A stretch of DNA of 64,000 bases from Ceratothoa steindachneri (taxonomy: Eukaryota; Arthropoda; Malacostraca; Isopoda; Cymothoidae): positions 156,015,848 through 156,079,847 of the forward strand of contig OZ018322.1 of assembly GCA_963969495.1 (NCBI GenBank), given 5' to 3'. The notes under the pieces were generated by a model that worked only from the letters and a program-made list of their open reading frames with translations, was not told the DNA's origin and did no database searches. The translations under genes were made by a program, and so were the position numbers. Below, one piece after another: positions 49,437 to 61,896 of the stretch; position 1 is the stretch's first letter, and each line of letters begins with the position of its first letter.

Positions 49437-50560
49437 TGTGGCCGCCCTCGGTGGCGATCATGTGCTCCAGGCGAGACCTAATGGCAGCGCATACGTTGAG
49501 AACGAAATCCTCCCTCATGCTGGACCACGTGTAGTTGACAATATAATTCAGCTCGTCAACGTTGCCTTGGTGGACCTTGCAGGCCTTACCCAAGACATGA
49601 ACCCACATGCTCTATTCAAGGGAATTGAATTCGAGCAACTGCGGTGGTCAAAATCTTTTCAACCAATAGTTCCTGTTTGACCCCAACCACGCTTTCACTG
49701 TCTTGTCCGTGTGTGCCAGGCAACCGTCCTGTTGGAAGACGTAGTCCGACTACCCTGTAATCCTATACGTAGAGGTCCTTGCCGAAGCTCCCCACAGAGT
49801 CATTTTGCTTGTTCATGCCTGGATGGACCTAAAAGATTTTTCATCATTTAAAAGAAGAACTCGATTGTCATCACTCTTCAAGTCGTTTAGGGGTCGATAA
49901 CAGCGCTTCTGACGTTATTATCACATACGGTCCTTGAGCACAGTCCTTTCAACGATCCTCAAGTTCTTGCCGCCCACTTCATCGATGGTCCAGGTTACCA
50001 AGGCCACTGAGATGTATGTTTTCTTCGCGAGCTCAGTCACTTTTGAACTTTGAAGCAATTTTAAAAGCCTTTCTCACAGCTAAACCTTTGGAAACTTGCG
50101 TTCTGCCTAAACGAGGCTAATCTTTGATTTCTTTCCTCTGCTTGAGTCTCTTCGTGATCCTGTGGATGGTCATCAATGTCGGACTTGTTTTGACCCGCAC
50201 GCGCAAGATAGCACATTTCTTAATTATTTTTGACTTCCATCTCGGCACACCTGCACTCAAGAGAAAAGACGTTTTAATGACACGTGTATGCAAAGTATAA
50301 CTTTAAGTTTGTTTGACCGGACCTTTTCTATTACACACGTCAACCTTTCTAAAGATGATAAAAAACTGAGTGCAACGGAACTTTTGGAAAACTTGGTATG
50401 TCATCTCCCGGGATCCTCATACTGAAGAGCAGGAGTCCTTCGGAGGTAGCCTTTCGGGCCATCTCTATTTGTGAATGTCATTTTAAAGACCTGGTTGTGC
50501 TTTTGAAATTTGATGACCTCTCTGACCTTTGACTATTTGTGCTGTTTCTCAATTTCATTT
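49437..50560 (-). pseudogene. Mariner/Tc1-type transposase, minus strand, broken
   Basis: Reading leftwards: KVREVIKFQKHNQVFKMTF, KGYLRRTPALQYED (50560-50410), then KVTELAKKTYISVALVTWTI, DEVGGKNLRIVERTVLKDRM, YRPLNDLKSDDNRVLLLNDE with a DEK-type catalytic block, KMTLWGASA, YVFQQDGCLAHTDKTVKAWL (second catalytic D), then PPQLLEFNSLE, where the third acidic residue lies, and the C-terminal VHVLGKACKVHQGNVDELNY, ending IATEGGHIV at 49437. The order matches long-spacing Tc1/mariner-like transposases. There are multiple stops and frameshifts. Terminal repeats were not identified. It is not closely related to the copy at 24.5 kb. Confidence 0.8.
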
Positions 50561-50569
50561 TTAGTTCCG

Positions 50570-51020
50570 CGGCCGAGTGTTCACCAACCCAGCTCTCCAC
50601 TCTGTACTTAAAATTAGATAACACTGCGGTTGGTGCCCACCTGCTGCGGGGTTGGAGGTTAAGGTTGAGGGAGGGTTGCCTCAAGGCCGATTTTTTCAAT
50701 TGACAAGCTTTTTTCTCAGAGAGAGCTTTTCCACATCTCTGGTTTCGGTGCATATGCAAATTAAACCAATCTGAACCTCGATGAGCTTTATTAGTGCTAA
50801 TCTCAGTTCTGCGAATACCAATTCGAAAATTCAGTCGTTCTGGAGGGGTTTAATGGGTGATAGTCCTCAGGAGGACCTTCTTAGTGGGATCGTGCAAGTT
50901 GGTCGCCAGGTCCTTCTGCTCCTTCGTTGTTCTTATTTCTTGCCCTATAATTAAATTATGTAATCATATGTGTTAAGGGTGCAAAACGAAATTCTTGGAA
51001 ATCAGTAAATGAATATATAG
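50570..51020. other. No gene recognised
   Basis: Likely the outer part of the mariner element plus unique DNA. A 50478-50759 frame is a shadow of the transposase region. Confidence 0.4.
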
Positions 51021-51107
51021 AAAGAAAGGTTTGGTAACCTTTCTTTCGCGTGCAAGTTTAGTCGCAAGCGACTCTACATCTCACTATGGCGGTCGTTAGG
51101 TCTTGAT

Positions 51108-51161
51108 TTATTTTTTCTTTTGTTTTTGTAATAAAATTGTAACTATCCGGCAGATTCTAAC
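51108..51161 (+). repeat. Partial unit of the 128-bp tandem repeat
   Basis: GTAATAAAATTGTAACTATC and CGGCAGATTCTAAC match the end of the 128-bp unit. The unit is cut here by solo LTR 4 and resumes at 52983. Confidence 0.7.
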
Positions 51162-52982
51162 TGTAGAAGAATCGTCACCCACCCTTTTCTCTCGTGGTGG
51201 AGTCACGAGGCGATTACCGCAAAGACATCCTGCCCCAGGCACCGTCGGGTCAAGCGCGTAACCACAGCACCGCACCACTCGTCGCTATGAAAGACCTAAA
51301 GGTTAAAATGCAAGATCTCTCCCAGGAGAGTGAGATTCAATTTCACGTCAAGTAAGAAATTGGAGACGTATTTCTCCCAAATTCGAAGCTAACGAGGAGC
51401 CGATGTAAGACTTGGTGAGAAAAACAGTTTATGATAAGAACCCTTCTGGGCCCGTCATCAAGGCTACCCCCCCTCTTAGCACTCCTCCAGTGGGGTGGCG
51501 ACGTATAAATAAGATACACTGAGGAAAATCGTGGTAGAATACGTCAGTCTCCAGGTGACGAAGTCCCCGGATTAAGACCAGGCTACCTACACTGGATAGG
51601 TAAAATACGTCAGTCTCCAGGTGACGAAGTCCCCGGATTAAGACCGGGCTACCTAGACTGGATTGGTAGAATACGTCAGTCTCCAGGTGACAAAGTCCCC
51701 GGATTAAGACCGGGCTACCTTGACTGGATTGGTAGAATACATCAGTCTTCAGGTGACGAAGTCCTTGGATTAAGATCGGGCTACCGAGACTGGATAAGTA
51801 GAATACGTCAGGCTCTAGGTGACGAAGTCCCCGGATTAAGATCGGGCTAAGGAGACTGGACAGGTAGATTACTTGGCTCGCCAGACCAAGAAGTACCCTG
51901 TAAGAGAGGCAGGGCTACCTACATAAGGGGGTAAGAAGCAGCTCATCCTTGAGCTAGTCCCTGGTTATCCAACAAAACGTTAAGTTAACTTTGTTAAGTG
52001 TAACTTACTCTCGTCAGAGAGACTCCTCATATCCTGGTGCATCTTAAACACCAGGGGTAGTCCTCGTCCTTGAGGAATTAAGGAAAGAAGAAGGAAAAGG
52101 CACCCCCTCGAGCCCGTTACTCGGTGGCGACACCGAACTCATAAGTTAACTTGGTTGAGGAACCAAGTTCAACTTATTCTCGTCAGAGAAACCCACCTCC
52201 GTTATACTCGCCCTTGAAAAAGAAGAAGCTGGAACTAAGAAGAAGCTCATCCTCGAGCTAGTTCCTAGTTACCAAACCGGCCTTTAAGTTTACTTATTTA
52301 AATTTAACTTATTCTCGTCAGAGAAACCCCCCTTCATCGATCCTTGCCCTTGAAGAAGACCCTCCCCGAGTTCAGTCCTTGCCCATGAGGAATTAAGTAA
52401 CGAAGGAGAAAAGCTCCCACTCGAGCTCGTTACTCGGTGGTCACACCGTACTCCAAGTTAACTTGGTTTAAGAACCAAGTTTGACTCACTCTCGCCAGAG
52501 AGACCAGGACTACTTTGGTGCCACCTATAGCACCGAATTGCTCTCGTCCCTGAAGCCTCCGTCCCCCCCGGGAATACCGTGTGAACCCCCCAGCTGCTAC
52601 TCTCGCCAAAAGGACCTCGTGATCCCGCCCACCTACATCTGGCCAGGCGGCACGCGTCGGGAGAGAATAACATTCCTGAGGTAATTAAACTCCAGTAGAG
52701 TCCGTAAGCCTAAATCTTATATATTGATGCGTGTAGCGAAATTAACCAATTTTAGAGGGTCAAACTAATTGAATTAATTCTTGTGTATGATAATATTCAG
52801 AGTATTGCTGTGGTTAATGGTTAAATTTTGTGTATTCAATTGTTAAAGTTAAAATATAAGTTTATTTTGGGAATTATTGTGCGTCTCTATATCCTTACGT
52901 GTTTCCAACGGTTCTCTTCTTTAAGATATCAATATTAGCACTCTTAGCACTCTTAGAACAAAAAGGGGGGCATTCTACGACA
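51162..52982 (+). mobile_element. Solo LTR, subfamily B, copy 2, enlarged
   Basis: Starts TGTAGAAGAATCG and ends CATTCTACGACA. It is flanked by perfect 5-bp duplications CTAAC at 51157-51161 and 52983-52987. It is collinear with the LTR at 38705-40104 and carries a TATA box (TATAAATAAG at 51504). The extra length comes from a 66-bp tandem repeat and an additional cassette copy. Cassettes with AAGAAGCTCATCCTCGAGCT and TTAACTTGGTT-AGAACCAAGTTCAACTT stems recur at 51930, 52130, 52240 and 52440. It inserted into the 128-bp satellite, splitting a GATTCTAAC target word. Confidence 0.92.
51534..51920 (+). repeat. 66-bp tandem repeat inside solo LTR 4
   Basis: Units start at 51534, 51600, 51666, 51732, 51798 and 51864, exactly 66 bp apart. 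The first five are near-identical (TACGTCAGTCTCCAGGTGAC, then GAAGTCCCCGGATTAAGA, then GGGCTACC-AGACTGGA) and the sixth is diverged. The related LTRs have one unit at this place, just downstream of the TATA box. Confidence 0.93.
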
Positions 52983-53372
52983 CTAACCATATATGAAACA
53001 AACATGTTGTCTTACATTCTTTTTCGAATTCTATAATTGTTCAAGTCCTCCTAAGGCTAGCCTGGAAATTATTTTGTTTTTGGCCATAACGTTATAACTA
53101 TACGGCTGATTCTAACGAAATTCCAAACCATTATGGTGGTGTACATTTTCTTTCGAAAGATATAATCCCTAAAGTCCTCCTAATGTTAGCCCAGTAGTTT
53201 CCTTTTTGCAATAACATCATAACTATTCGACCGATTCTAACGAAATTTAAATGTCTTATGTTGTTTTACATTCTCTTTCGATTGATATAATTGCCAAAGT
53301 CCTCACAAGGTTAGCCCGGAAATTATTTTGTTTTGGTAATAAGATCCTAACTTTTCGGCCGATACTCTGCTA
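52983..53372 (+). repeat. 128-bp tandem repeat, left block
   Basis: Units start at about 53015, 53143 and 53269. Each has CATTCTCTTTCGAATGATAT, AATTGCCAAAGTCCTCC-AAGG, TTAGCCCGGAAATTATTTTG and AACTATTCGGC-GATTCTAACG. The same repeat in the same orientation resumes at 55150. Confidence 0.88.
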
Positions 53373-54950
53373 GACTAGAAGAGGATATATTATGCTATAC
53401 TATGCTAGGCAAGCCTAACTATACTATGCTAAGCTATGCTAAGATATAATGTACAAGGGTAAGGTTAACTATGATAATTTATGCTGTAATATGCTATGCT
53501 AGGATAGCATATAATATGTTAGGCTAGACAATAATAAGCTATGCTTGACTAGGGCATGATAGGATAGTATAGGCTTTACTTGTCTAGGATAGTTAATGCT
53601 AGGCTATGTTATACTATGCTAGGTTATACTAGGCTATGTAGGGCATGAAAGGCTATACTAGGCTAGGCAACGCTATAGTATGCTAGATTAGGTTATTATA
53701 TACTAAGATATGCTACACCAGAGGAGGCTTCGCTATACCAGGTTGGGATAAGCGAAGCTTTGCTAGGGTAGGCTAGGCTATGTTGTGCATGCTATGCAAA
53801 CCTAAGCTTAGATCGAATAGTCTAGTCTAGGCTAGGCAATATTATTATATACTACACTATACTAACTAGGATAGGGTAGGGTAGGGTAAGGTAGGCTATG
53901 ATATACTATACTAATCTATGCTAGTCTTGGCTAGAATATGCTAACTAGGCTAGGATAGGATAGAATATATTAGGATAAGCTCTAGTGAACTAGGCTAAGC
54001 TCCAGTGAACTAGGCTAAGCTAGGCTATACTAGACTAGGTTAAGCTAAGAAAGACCAGACTAAGTTTCAATATACAATTGTAGGCTGCATCAAGCTAGGC
54101 TAGGTTTTACTTTGCTAGGCAGGCTAGGCTAGGCTAGGGTACACTATTATCGGCCCAGGTAGTCTATAATAAGCTAGGCTGAGTTATACTACACTAGGCT
54201 TAGTTAAGCTAGGTTAGGCTCTATATACTATGCTAGGCTATATATGCAACTCTATACTAGGCTAGGCTACTCTAGGCTATACTATGTTATTATCTGCTAT
54301 TATATACTAGGCTGGGCTCTAAAAGGGTATGTTATACAATGTAAGGCTATACCGGACTATACTACGCTAAACTAGGCTAGATTATAGTGTACCTTGCTAA
54401 GCTAGCATAGGCTAGGGTAGGCTAGGCTAGAATATGGTTGGGTGTGCTATGCCAAGATATACCATGCTAGAAAAGCATAGAATATACTATGCTAGAGTAG
54501 TTTATACTATACTAGCCTAGGTTATACTATGCTTATACTATACTATGCTAAGATAGATTAGGGTAAGGTAAGCTATGGTAGATAGGCTATAATATGCTAG
54601 GCTTTGCAAGGCTAGGCTAGCCTAGGTTATACGAGGAAAGGATAGGCTTTACTATGTTAGACTATTCTAAACTATACTAGTTTAGGTTATGCTATACTAT
54701 ACTATTCGAAGCTAGGCTATACTATGATAAGCTATACTATGGTAAGGTTTACTATCCTATATATGCTAGGCTGTACTAGGCTATGTTATACTAGTCATTA
54801 CTATGGTTTCTAGGCTAGGATAGGTCATACTATACATTCTCAGCTAAGCTAGATTTGTCTAAGCTGTCATACTATGGCAGGCTAAGCTATACTATGTAAG
54901 GCTATGCTATACTCTGCTAGCTACGCTAGAGTATGGTATGGTAAGTTCGA
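53373..54950 (+). repeat. Degenerate CTANN pentanucleotide array
   Basis: About 1.58 kb made almost entirely of five-base steps CTANN, where NN is mostly GG, TG, TA or AG (for example GGCTAGGCTATACTATGCTA). Point changes and small slips are frequent, but CTA remains in register over long stretches. There is no coding potential: TAG and TATA dominate. The TAGGC/CTAGG step is one base from the arthropod telomere repeat TTAGG; a link is speculative. Confidence 0.9.
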
Positions 54951-55149
54951 CTATTATATGGAATCCTAGACTTTTTCACCTTTCCAATTCCATAAATGAG
55001 GTGTGACAAAAAGTTAAGGCCCACCATTTTAATTAAAAAAATATATATATATTTTAATATAATTTAGTTCCTCTTATTAATATGCTATTAGAAAGGTGTG
55101 ACTTTTTAATCGCAGCCGACTCTACATCTCACTATACGGTGGGTCGGTC

Positions 55150-55660
55150 ACCGTTTTGCTTTTTTTTAAATAATATTAGAAAAATTCGGCGGATTCTAAC
55201 GAAATTTAAAATCCTTATGTTGTTTTGCATTCTCTTTCGAATGATCCAATTGCAAAGTCCTCCCAAGCTTAGCCCGGGAATGATATTGTTTTGGCAATAA
55301 AACATCATAACTATTTGGCAGATTCTAACAAAATTTGAGACTTTTAAGTTGTTTTACATTATATTTTGAATGATATAATTTCCAAAGTCCTCCCAAGATT
55401 AGCCAGGGAAATATTTTGGAGGATAATAACATCATAACTATTCGGCTGATTCTAACGAAGTTTGAAACACGTTGTTTTATATTTCCTTTCAAATAATATA
55501 ATTGCCAAAGTCCTCCCAAAGGTGAGCAAGAGAATCAGTTTATTTTGGCAATAATATTATATCTTTTCGGCTGATTCTAACGAAATTTGAAATTCTTAAG
55601 GTGTTTAAATTCTCTTTCGAATGATACAATTGCCAAGGTCCTCCAAAAGTTACTGCAGGA
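55150..55660 (+). repeat. 128-bp tandem repeat, right block
   Basis: Units start at about 55228, 55357, 55479 and 55608, preceded by a partial unit at 55160. Each is the same as in 52983-53372. A leader with GACTCTACATCTCACTAT at 55119 also occurs at 51070, before the left block, so leader and array are duplicated as a composite. Confidence 0.88.
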
Positions 55661-56094
55661 ATTATTGAAAGTCGTAAGGACATAAATCAGAATAAGTGAG
55701 GGCACGCGACTTTTTGGTCAGCAGACATTGTTTAATTGAGCCTCAGCCAATTACTCAACTGGTTCCCCACTCGAGTACAACCGAGATGAAGGGATGATTA
55801 TAGATTGATCGATCCCTTTTGACGCAACCAAATAGGTGAATCATAAGGGGCTCTGAAAGTAGTGGGCCAATTAACTGCAGCTAGGGTTGGATCAAATACT
55901 TATATTTATAAGTCAAATACAAATAATTTTATTTATGAATCTAAAAATGCACAAATATAATTACAAGTACTGGTTAAAAAAATACAAATAAAATACAAAT
56001 ATTCCTATTCCAGATTTCAAAAATACAAATAAAAATAATCTTGAAATTATATAAAAAACATAAACAAATACTTTTTTTCACTCAACTTTACATT

Positions 56095-58091
56095 TTACAT
56101 ATCATAATTGCATTTTATCATCATTAATGCCCGGAAGGTTTCCAGGCCGAGTTTTGATGGCTCAGGAGTGTAAAAATTGCCGGACTTGCTAAACACCCTC
56201 TCAGATGGTGCTGACGTTACACAGTACCCTAGAAAATTATTGAAAAAATGCTTCAAAATATTGAAGCTTTTTTGTATCTGGACAGTACCCCGGTGGGTTG
56301 ACATCAAAAGCCAGAACACCTTCTTCTAGGTACGTTTCAAGCTCTGCCATCACCACTGTAGTGTGGTTTGTTAATGCACTTGCCATCATTTGCCCAGCTG
56401 GACGCATGTAGGCAAAGAGACGAGGTCGCGTTGCACTCACGCTAGCCTCATCCTGATTCATGCTCCTCGAGACGAAAGGTTCACTCCCTTGAATTACTTT
56501 CTTATTCAAGGTCGATTGAGTTACTCGGAAAGAATTAAGTCCACAATCATCGAAACTTTTTCCTTACATGGCATCCCTGCCAGCTTAAACCTGAGGTCCA
56601 TGAGAGCTGCGGCAATGGCATCATTCTTCTTAAGAAATGGGTGCAGCCTCTTCTTGATAGAAGACTGTAGTACATTTACCAAGTTAAAGCAGTTGATTGG
56701 TTTACTTTCCCTGAATAGTTTGAGGCAGTGCTCAAGGCCAACTGGTGCAACGCAAGAAAGTGTAACCATGTTTTCTCCTTCTATTTACGTCATCGCCTCT
56801 TGGAACGGTTCCAAATCTTGTATCACTTCTTTCAGCATTCTATTTCCATTCATTTTAACTCTTCTGGAATTCGGTTCGATCCTAGGAAAAGAATAGCTGT
56901 GTTGACTCCGTCGGTTTTTTTTGAGAACTGACTTAAGCATTGTCAGTTGAGATTTACATCTAGTAGCGTTGGCAGACTGCAGTGAAACCCCAATATTTTC
57001 CAAGAACGGTGCTGCCACAGTAGATCGACGTATTGCAGCGACAATACTACAACACTTGTGTATCACAGTTGTAATTGCACTGTTTCTAACACAGTGGTCA
57101 TTGAAGGCATCTCGTATGCAGTTGTTGTGTGTGTGCAAAGCAACTGGGTCGATTTGGTGGAAGAATGGCAAGCACCTCATTCAGATTAAGTTCTTCTTCC
57201 TAAATTAAGGTCAGTGGTGTTTTCATTTTTTCCGCTACTTTTATTCCTTACTTCATTTCCATATAATTCTGGTAGCAGACATCAAATGCTCGCACAATAG
57301 ACAAAGCATTGTCTGCAACCACCTTCTTCACCTTGCCACGAATTCCGAATTTAGTAGCGATGTTCACAGCTGCATTTCGTTCTATAAACTGATCGCAAGC
57401 AATAACGTGACTCTATTTTCCCTGATGAGTTGATGAAGTGTACAGTGACATCAAGAAAAAATATCATTTTCCGATTCGTCCAGAGCACCAATGTCAGGTA
57501 CATATGATTGAGATGTTCGAATTTTGTCATCAATTGCGAATCGATGTCTTTCGCTCTTTGCAGAAGTAAACTGTTTCTAAGTGTGATTCTGCTTTGAAAC
57601 ACGAAGCATGTTTCAGCTTCGTGCAGAAGAGCTCTAAAGTCTTAATTTAAACAATAATCAAAGACAGTTGGCTACATCCCATCGAGTCTTCGAGTTTCTT
57701 TACTATGGACCGTTGTTTAATTTGACTAGCGTAAAGTTTTTCTCTTGTGCAGGTTTGATGTTCTAGAACGAGGTCATTTGGTCTGTATGTGTAACGCAGA
57801 GCTCGCATGCTTCTTCTTTTCCTCTGCATCTCTCAAGGTCTTATATTCATTATACCGAACTTTGTGAACTCTTCTGAAGTGGACAACTAGGTTAGATGTT
57901 GCCTTCGTTGCTGCCGAATTCGACTTTTTGCACTGCAAACAGTCGGCTCTAAGATTCTTGTTAGTAGACCTGACATTGATAGAATTAAACTTTGCCAGTG
58001 CAGCTGATATTTGAACTATTTGTACGTCTTCCCGGACCTCCTCATCCACGATTAAAGGGTCATCTGGTGTAAAATGGTCTTCGTTATCCAT
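56095..58091 (-). pseudogene. hAT transposase with BED zinc finger, broken
   Basis: Starts at ATG 58091 (MDNEDHFTPDDPLIVDEEV). A BED finger follows: CLQC, then SNLVVHFRRVHKVRYNEY with the two histidines. After frame changes come FRALLHEAETCFV, LTLVLWTNRKMIFFLDVTVH, where the catalytic aspartate before L-W-T is valine, FHQIDPVALHTHNNCIRDAF, KCCSIVAAIRRSTVAAPFLE, NATRCKSQLTMLKSVL, FKLAGMPCKEKV, AELETYLEEGVLAFDVN and the C-terminal dimerisation block VTSAPSERVFSKSGNFYTPE, then FRALMMIKCNYD ending at 56095. About 650 residues when summed, usual for the family. At least five frame breaks make it inactive. A long AT-rich stretch between promoter and ATG may be a 5' intron. Confidence 0.9.
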
Positions 58092-58819
58092 CGGTATAGT
58101 GAAAATTGAGAAGTGAGAAGCAATTAAAGTTCACATAATTATTATTTAGTAGATTCAAATATTGTAAATTCAGTTTTTATATACGAGTATTTACTCGGCT
58201 TTTTTCATGTACCAATATAATAGAAGTTTATATAATGAATATAAGCTATATTTAACTTAAATTTAAATTTGGGTTATATTTTAATTCCTATATTATTATA
58301 AATAAACATATATACTTCTTTTCTTTGAAATTTACCTTATTATAATTCATATATCTGAGTACTAAAACAAAATGTTAAGAAAGAAAAAAACTAAAAATAA
58401 AATTGAAACATTACAGAAAAGAAACAAAAGTATAAAGTAGTTAATAAGAAATCTAAAAAAAATAAGAGCATTTAAAAAAACCCTATAAAACATTAAGTGA
58501 AAAAACCCTCAAAATAACAATAAAATAAAATCAACTAAAGAAAATAATGATAATAAAGTGGTTAAAACAAATACAAACCTAATAGATTAAAAGTAACTTA
58601 AAAATATATACAAATATGTGTGAAAAGGAAAAAAGATGAAGAAACCTGTTAATTATAAAATTAACTAGTACTTTAAGCCATTATCCTTAAAGTTAAACTT
58701 AATAAATAGAAACAGAAAGATAAATAAATGAGTTAACCAAAGAGAATATCTCTTTCAATAATTAAAAATTCAATTAACACAATATTATTATGTGTGTTAT
58801 TATTATGATTATAAACCCA

Positions 58820-58850
58820 CCAAACAAGAGAGAGAGAGAGAGTATCTTTT
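58820..58850. repeat. Short (GA)n tract in the transcribed leader
   Basis: AAGAGAGAGAGAGAGAG on the plus strand, CT on the transcribed strand, just downstream of the predicted start site. Confidence 0.7.
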
Positions 58851-58871
58851 AGAGAGCACTATTCAAATAAA

Positions 58872-58959
58872 GACTGAACGAAAGTACGCCGTTCACGCGC
58901 CTTATAAACTGTACCGTTTTTGCCCCGAACATTCCTGAACGTTCGAGAATGTTCTAGAA
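58872..58959 (-). promoter_or_regulatory. Heat-shock-type promoter of the hAT element
   Basis: On the plus strand GAA occurs at 58927, 58937, 58947 and 58957, and TTC at 58932, 58942 and 58952: seven alternating pentamers in perfect 5-bp phase, the binding-site form of heat-shock factor. Reading leftwards, a TATA box (TTTATAAGG, TATA start at 58906) follows, then the arthropod initiator TTCAGTC with its A at 58875, 31 bp from the TATA start. The sites thus sit at about -52 to -84. The transposase start codon is about 780 bp downstream. What is seen is exact; heat-inducibility is inferred. Confidence 0.85.
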
Positions 58960-59057
58960 AACTCACACTCGTTCGCGCGACGCGCGCACTCCGCGCGTAC
59001 CAGATATAACAGTTTTTATTATATATCTCGTAAATCATGGTTTTCTCTGACTCTCAG

Positions 59058-59071
59058 TCTCTCTTTCTCAA

Positions 59072-59106
<35 letters not shown>
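59058..59106 (-). promoter_or_regulatory. GAGA-type purine tract upstream of the heat-shock sites
   Basis: A CT-rich tract on the plus strand is GAGAGA-rich on the transposase strand, about 100-150 bp upstream of the heat-shock pentamers. GAGA-factor sites flank heat-shock elements in fly hsp70 promoters; here the role is inferred. Confidence 0.5.
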
Positions 59107-59276
59107 GAGTTTGCATATCTTGGCCAAAGGGCTTAGACTCGAAATAAAAATACAAATACAAAATACTTTTTTCTCTGGATGCCAAAATACAAATACAAAT
59201 ATAAATACATGAAAATTGATTTTAAATACAATTCAATTACAAATACAATTGTATTTGATCCACCCCTAACTGCCAC

Positions 59277-60719
<1,443 letters not shown>

Positions 60720-60727
60720 ATATGTAT

Positions 60728-60775
60728 ATATAGTGAGGTGACAAAAGTATTTGGCCACCTCATTTTTGAGTATTT
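60728..60775 (+). mobile_element. Tc1/mariner-type terminal inverted repeat
   Basis: TATAGTGAGGTGACAAAAGT, then ATTTGGCCACCTC. The AGTG-GGTGACAAAAGTATTTGG form is that of a common Tc1-like end, and it begins at a TA dinucleotide, the required target. The opposite end and a transposase were not found in the following 3 kb, so this is a truncated copy or MITE half. Confidence 0.6.
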
Positions 60776-61830
60776 CTAAAATATCTTTGCTTTTATTTAG
60801 ATAGAAACTCAACAGAACTCTATTAAACATACAGTATATTTAACAGAAGAAATACACATAAGTCTGAATTTATTTTGGAATAAAACAGTTGATAGCAAAC
60901 AAAGTTAAGCAGCTGTCATTTTTACATCAGAGCATTTAGGATTTTAACTTGCCTAAATAGCATAAGGAACTGTGTGGAAAATACAGTTGAGTAGTTGAAG
61001 ATGAAAAAGAAAGTTAGAATCTGCTTGGAAATGTAGTGAATTATTCCGTTCTTGATTAAAGGGAAACACATAATGGCGAGGATTAAAAAAAAATTGTTAC
61101 TCATTTACAAACACAAGTAAAACGAAATATTGAATCCTAATAGTAATTAATAATAGTACAAAAAAGTGGTTATTTTGCAAAAAGATTTTTTTTAGCTTAA
61201 GAATAAGAGCAAAATATATCATTCTAACAAGGGAAATGCTTCATAGGATTTCAAATTAATACAAGAATATATGTGAAAATATAAGATATATGAATAGATA
61301 TAAGAAGCAATAGTTTAGGGAACCCCGAGTATAAAAAGGAAGTTATTATTTCCTCTACCGTTATATATTTCGGTCAACATTTGGGATAATACTCATTTTA
61401 AGCTGTCGTGGTATGACCAGGTGTACGCTGTTATACTTACACTGGCCTACTGGCCGACCGAAATTAAAACTCCACCTGGGAATGGCTCTAAGAGTGCTTT
61501 AAATACACAGTTGCCAGGCCAAAGAATATTCAAACACGGCTACAAAAATATAATTTAATAGGACTAAAAATTACATGCACATATAAGGCAAGTTAAATGG
61601 TAATGCAATTAAATATTGACGGTTCACGGCTACTTTGATTGACACTATCAATTAAGTTTAAATAGAGGAATAATGAATTAAGAAATGATCATACAATTAT
61701 GCAAGTTCTAGAACAAAGGGCATCTTTGAGGTTCAATGCGGTAAAGGTGGGAGGAGCGTGACGAAGCGGGGATTAAATCCCTTTTACCTTGATGTGCGGT
61801 GAGTAGGACCAGGGAGGTAAATTCATCTAG
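60776..61830. other. AT-rich DNA, possibly interior of a Tc1-type MITE
   Basis: No protein motif seen. Confidence 0.4.
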
Positions 61831-61834
61831 GAAC

Positions 61835-61896
61835 TCAATTTCCAGAAATTGGATTGAGCGTCTCACGAGACGCTCAATCCAATTTCTGGAAATTGA
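61835..61896. repeat. Perfect 30-bp palindrome with 2-bp spacer
   Basis: Arms 61835-61864 and 61867-61896 are exact reverse complements, with AC between them (centre GCGTCTC-AC-GAGACGC). The complementarity stops abruptly on both sides. Confidence 0.93.

Larger units (their letters stand above)
55882..59268 (-). mobile_element. hAT-superfamily transposon with both ends
   Basis: Left end TAGGGTTGGATCAAATAC; right end, complemented, TAGGGGTGGATCAAATAC, an 18-bp inverted repeat with one mismatch and the TAGGGGTG form common in hAT. Flanking octamers ACTGCAGC (55874-55881) and ACTGCCAC (59269-59276) agree at six of eight positions, as expected for an aged 8-bp target duplication. Subterminal DNA on both sides repeats AAATACAAAT. 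Between them lie a BED-type transposase on the minus strand and a heat-shock-style promoter. Total 3.39 kb, a normal hAT length. Confidence 0.9.

Noticed and set aside
50478..50759. 93-codon minus-strand frame
   Set aside because: It overlaps the start of the mariner transposase in a different frame and appears to be a shadow.
51534..51920. Regular 66-bp units as a possible CRISPR array
   Set aside because: Whole units are repeated with no alternation of constant repeat and variable spacer, and the context is an animal LTR.
55325..55519. 64-codon minus-strand frame
   Set aside because: A translation of two units of the 128-bp tandem repeat.
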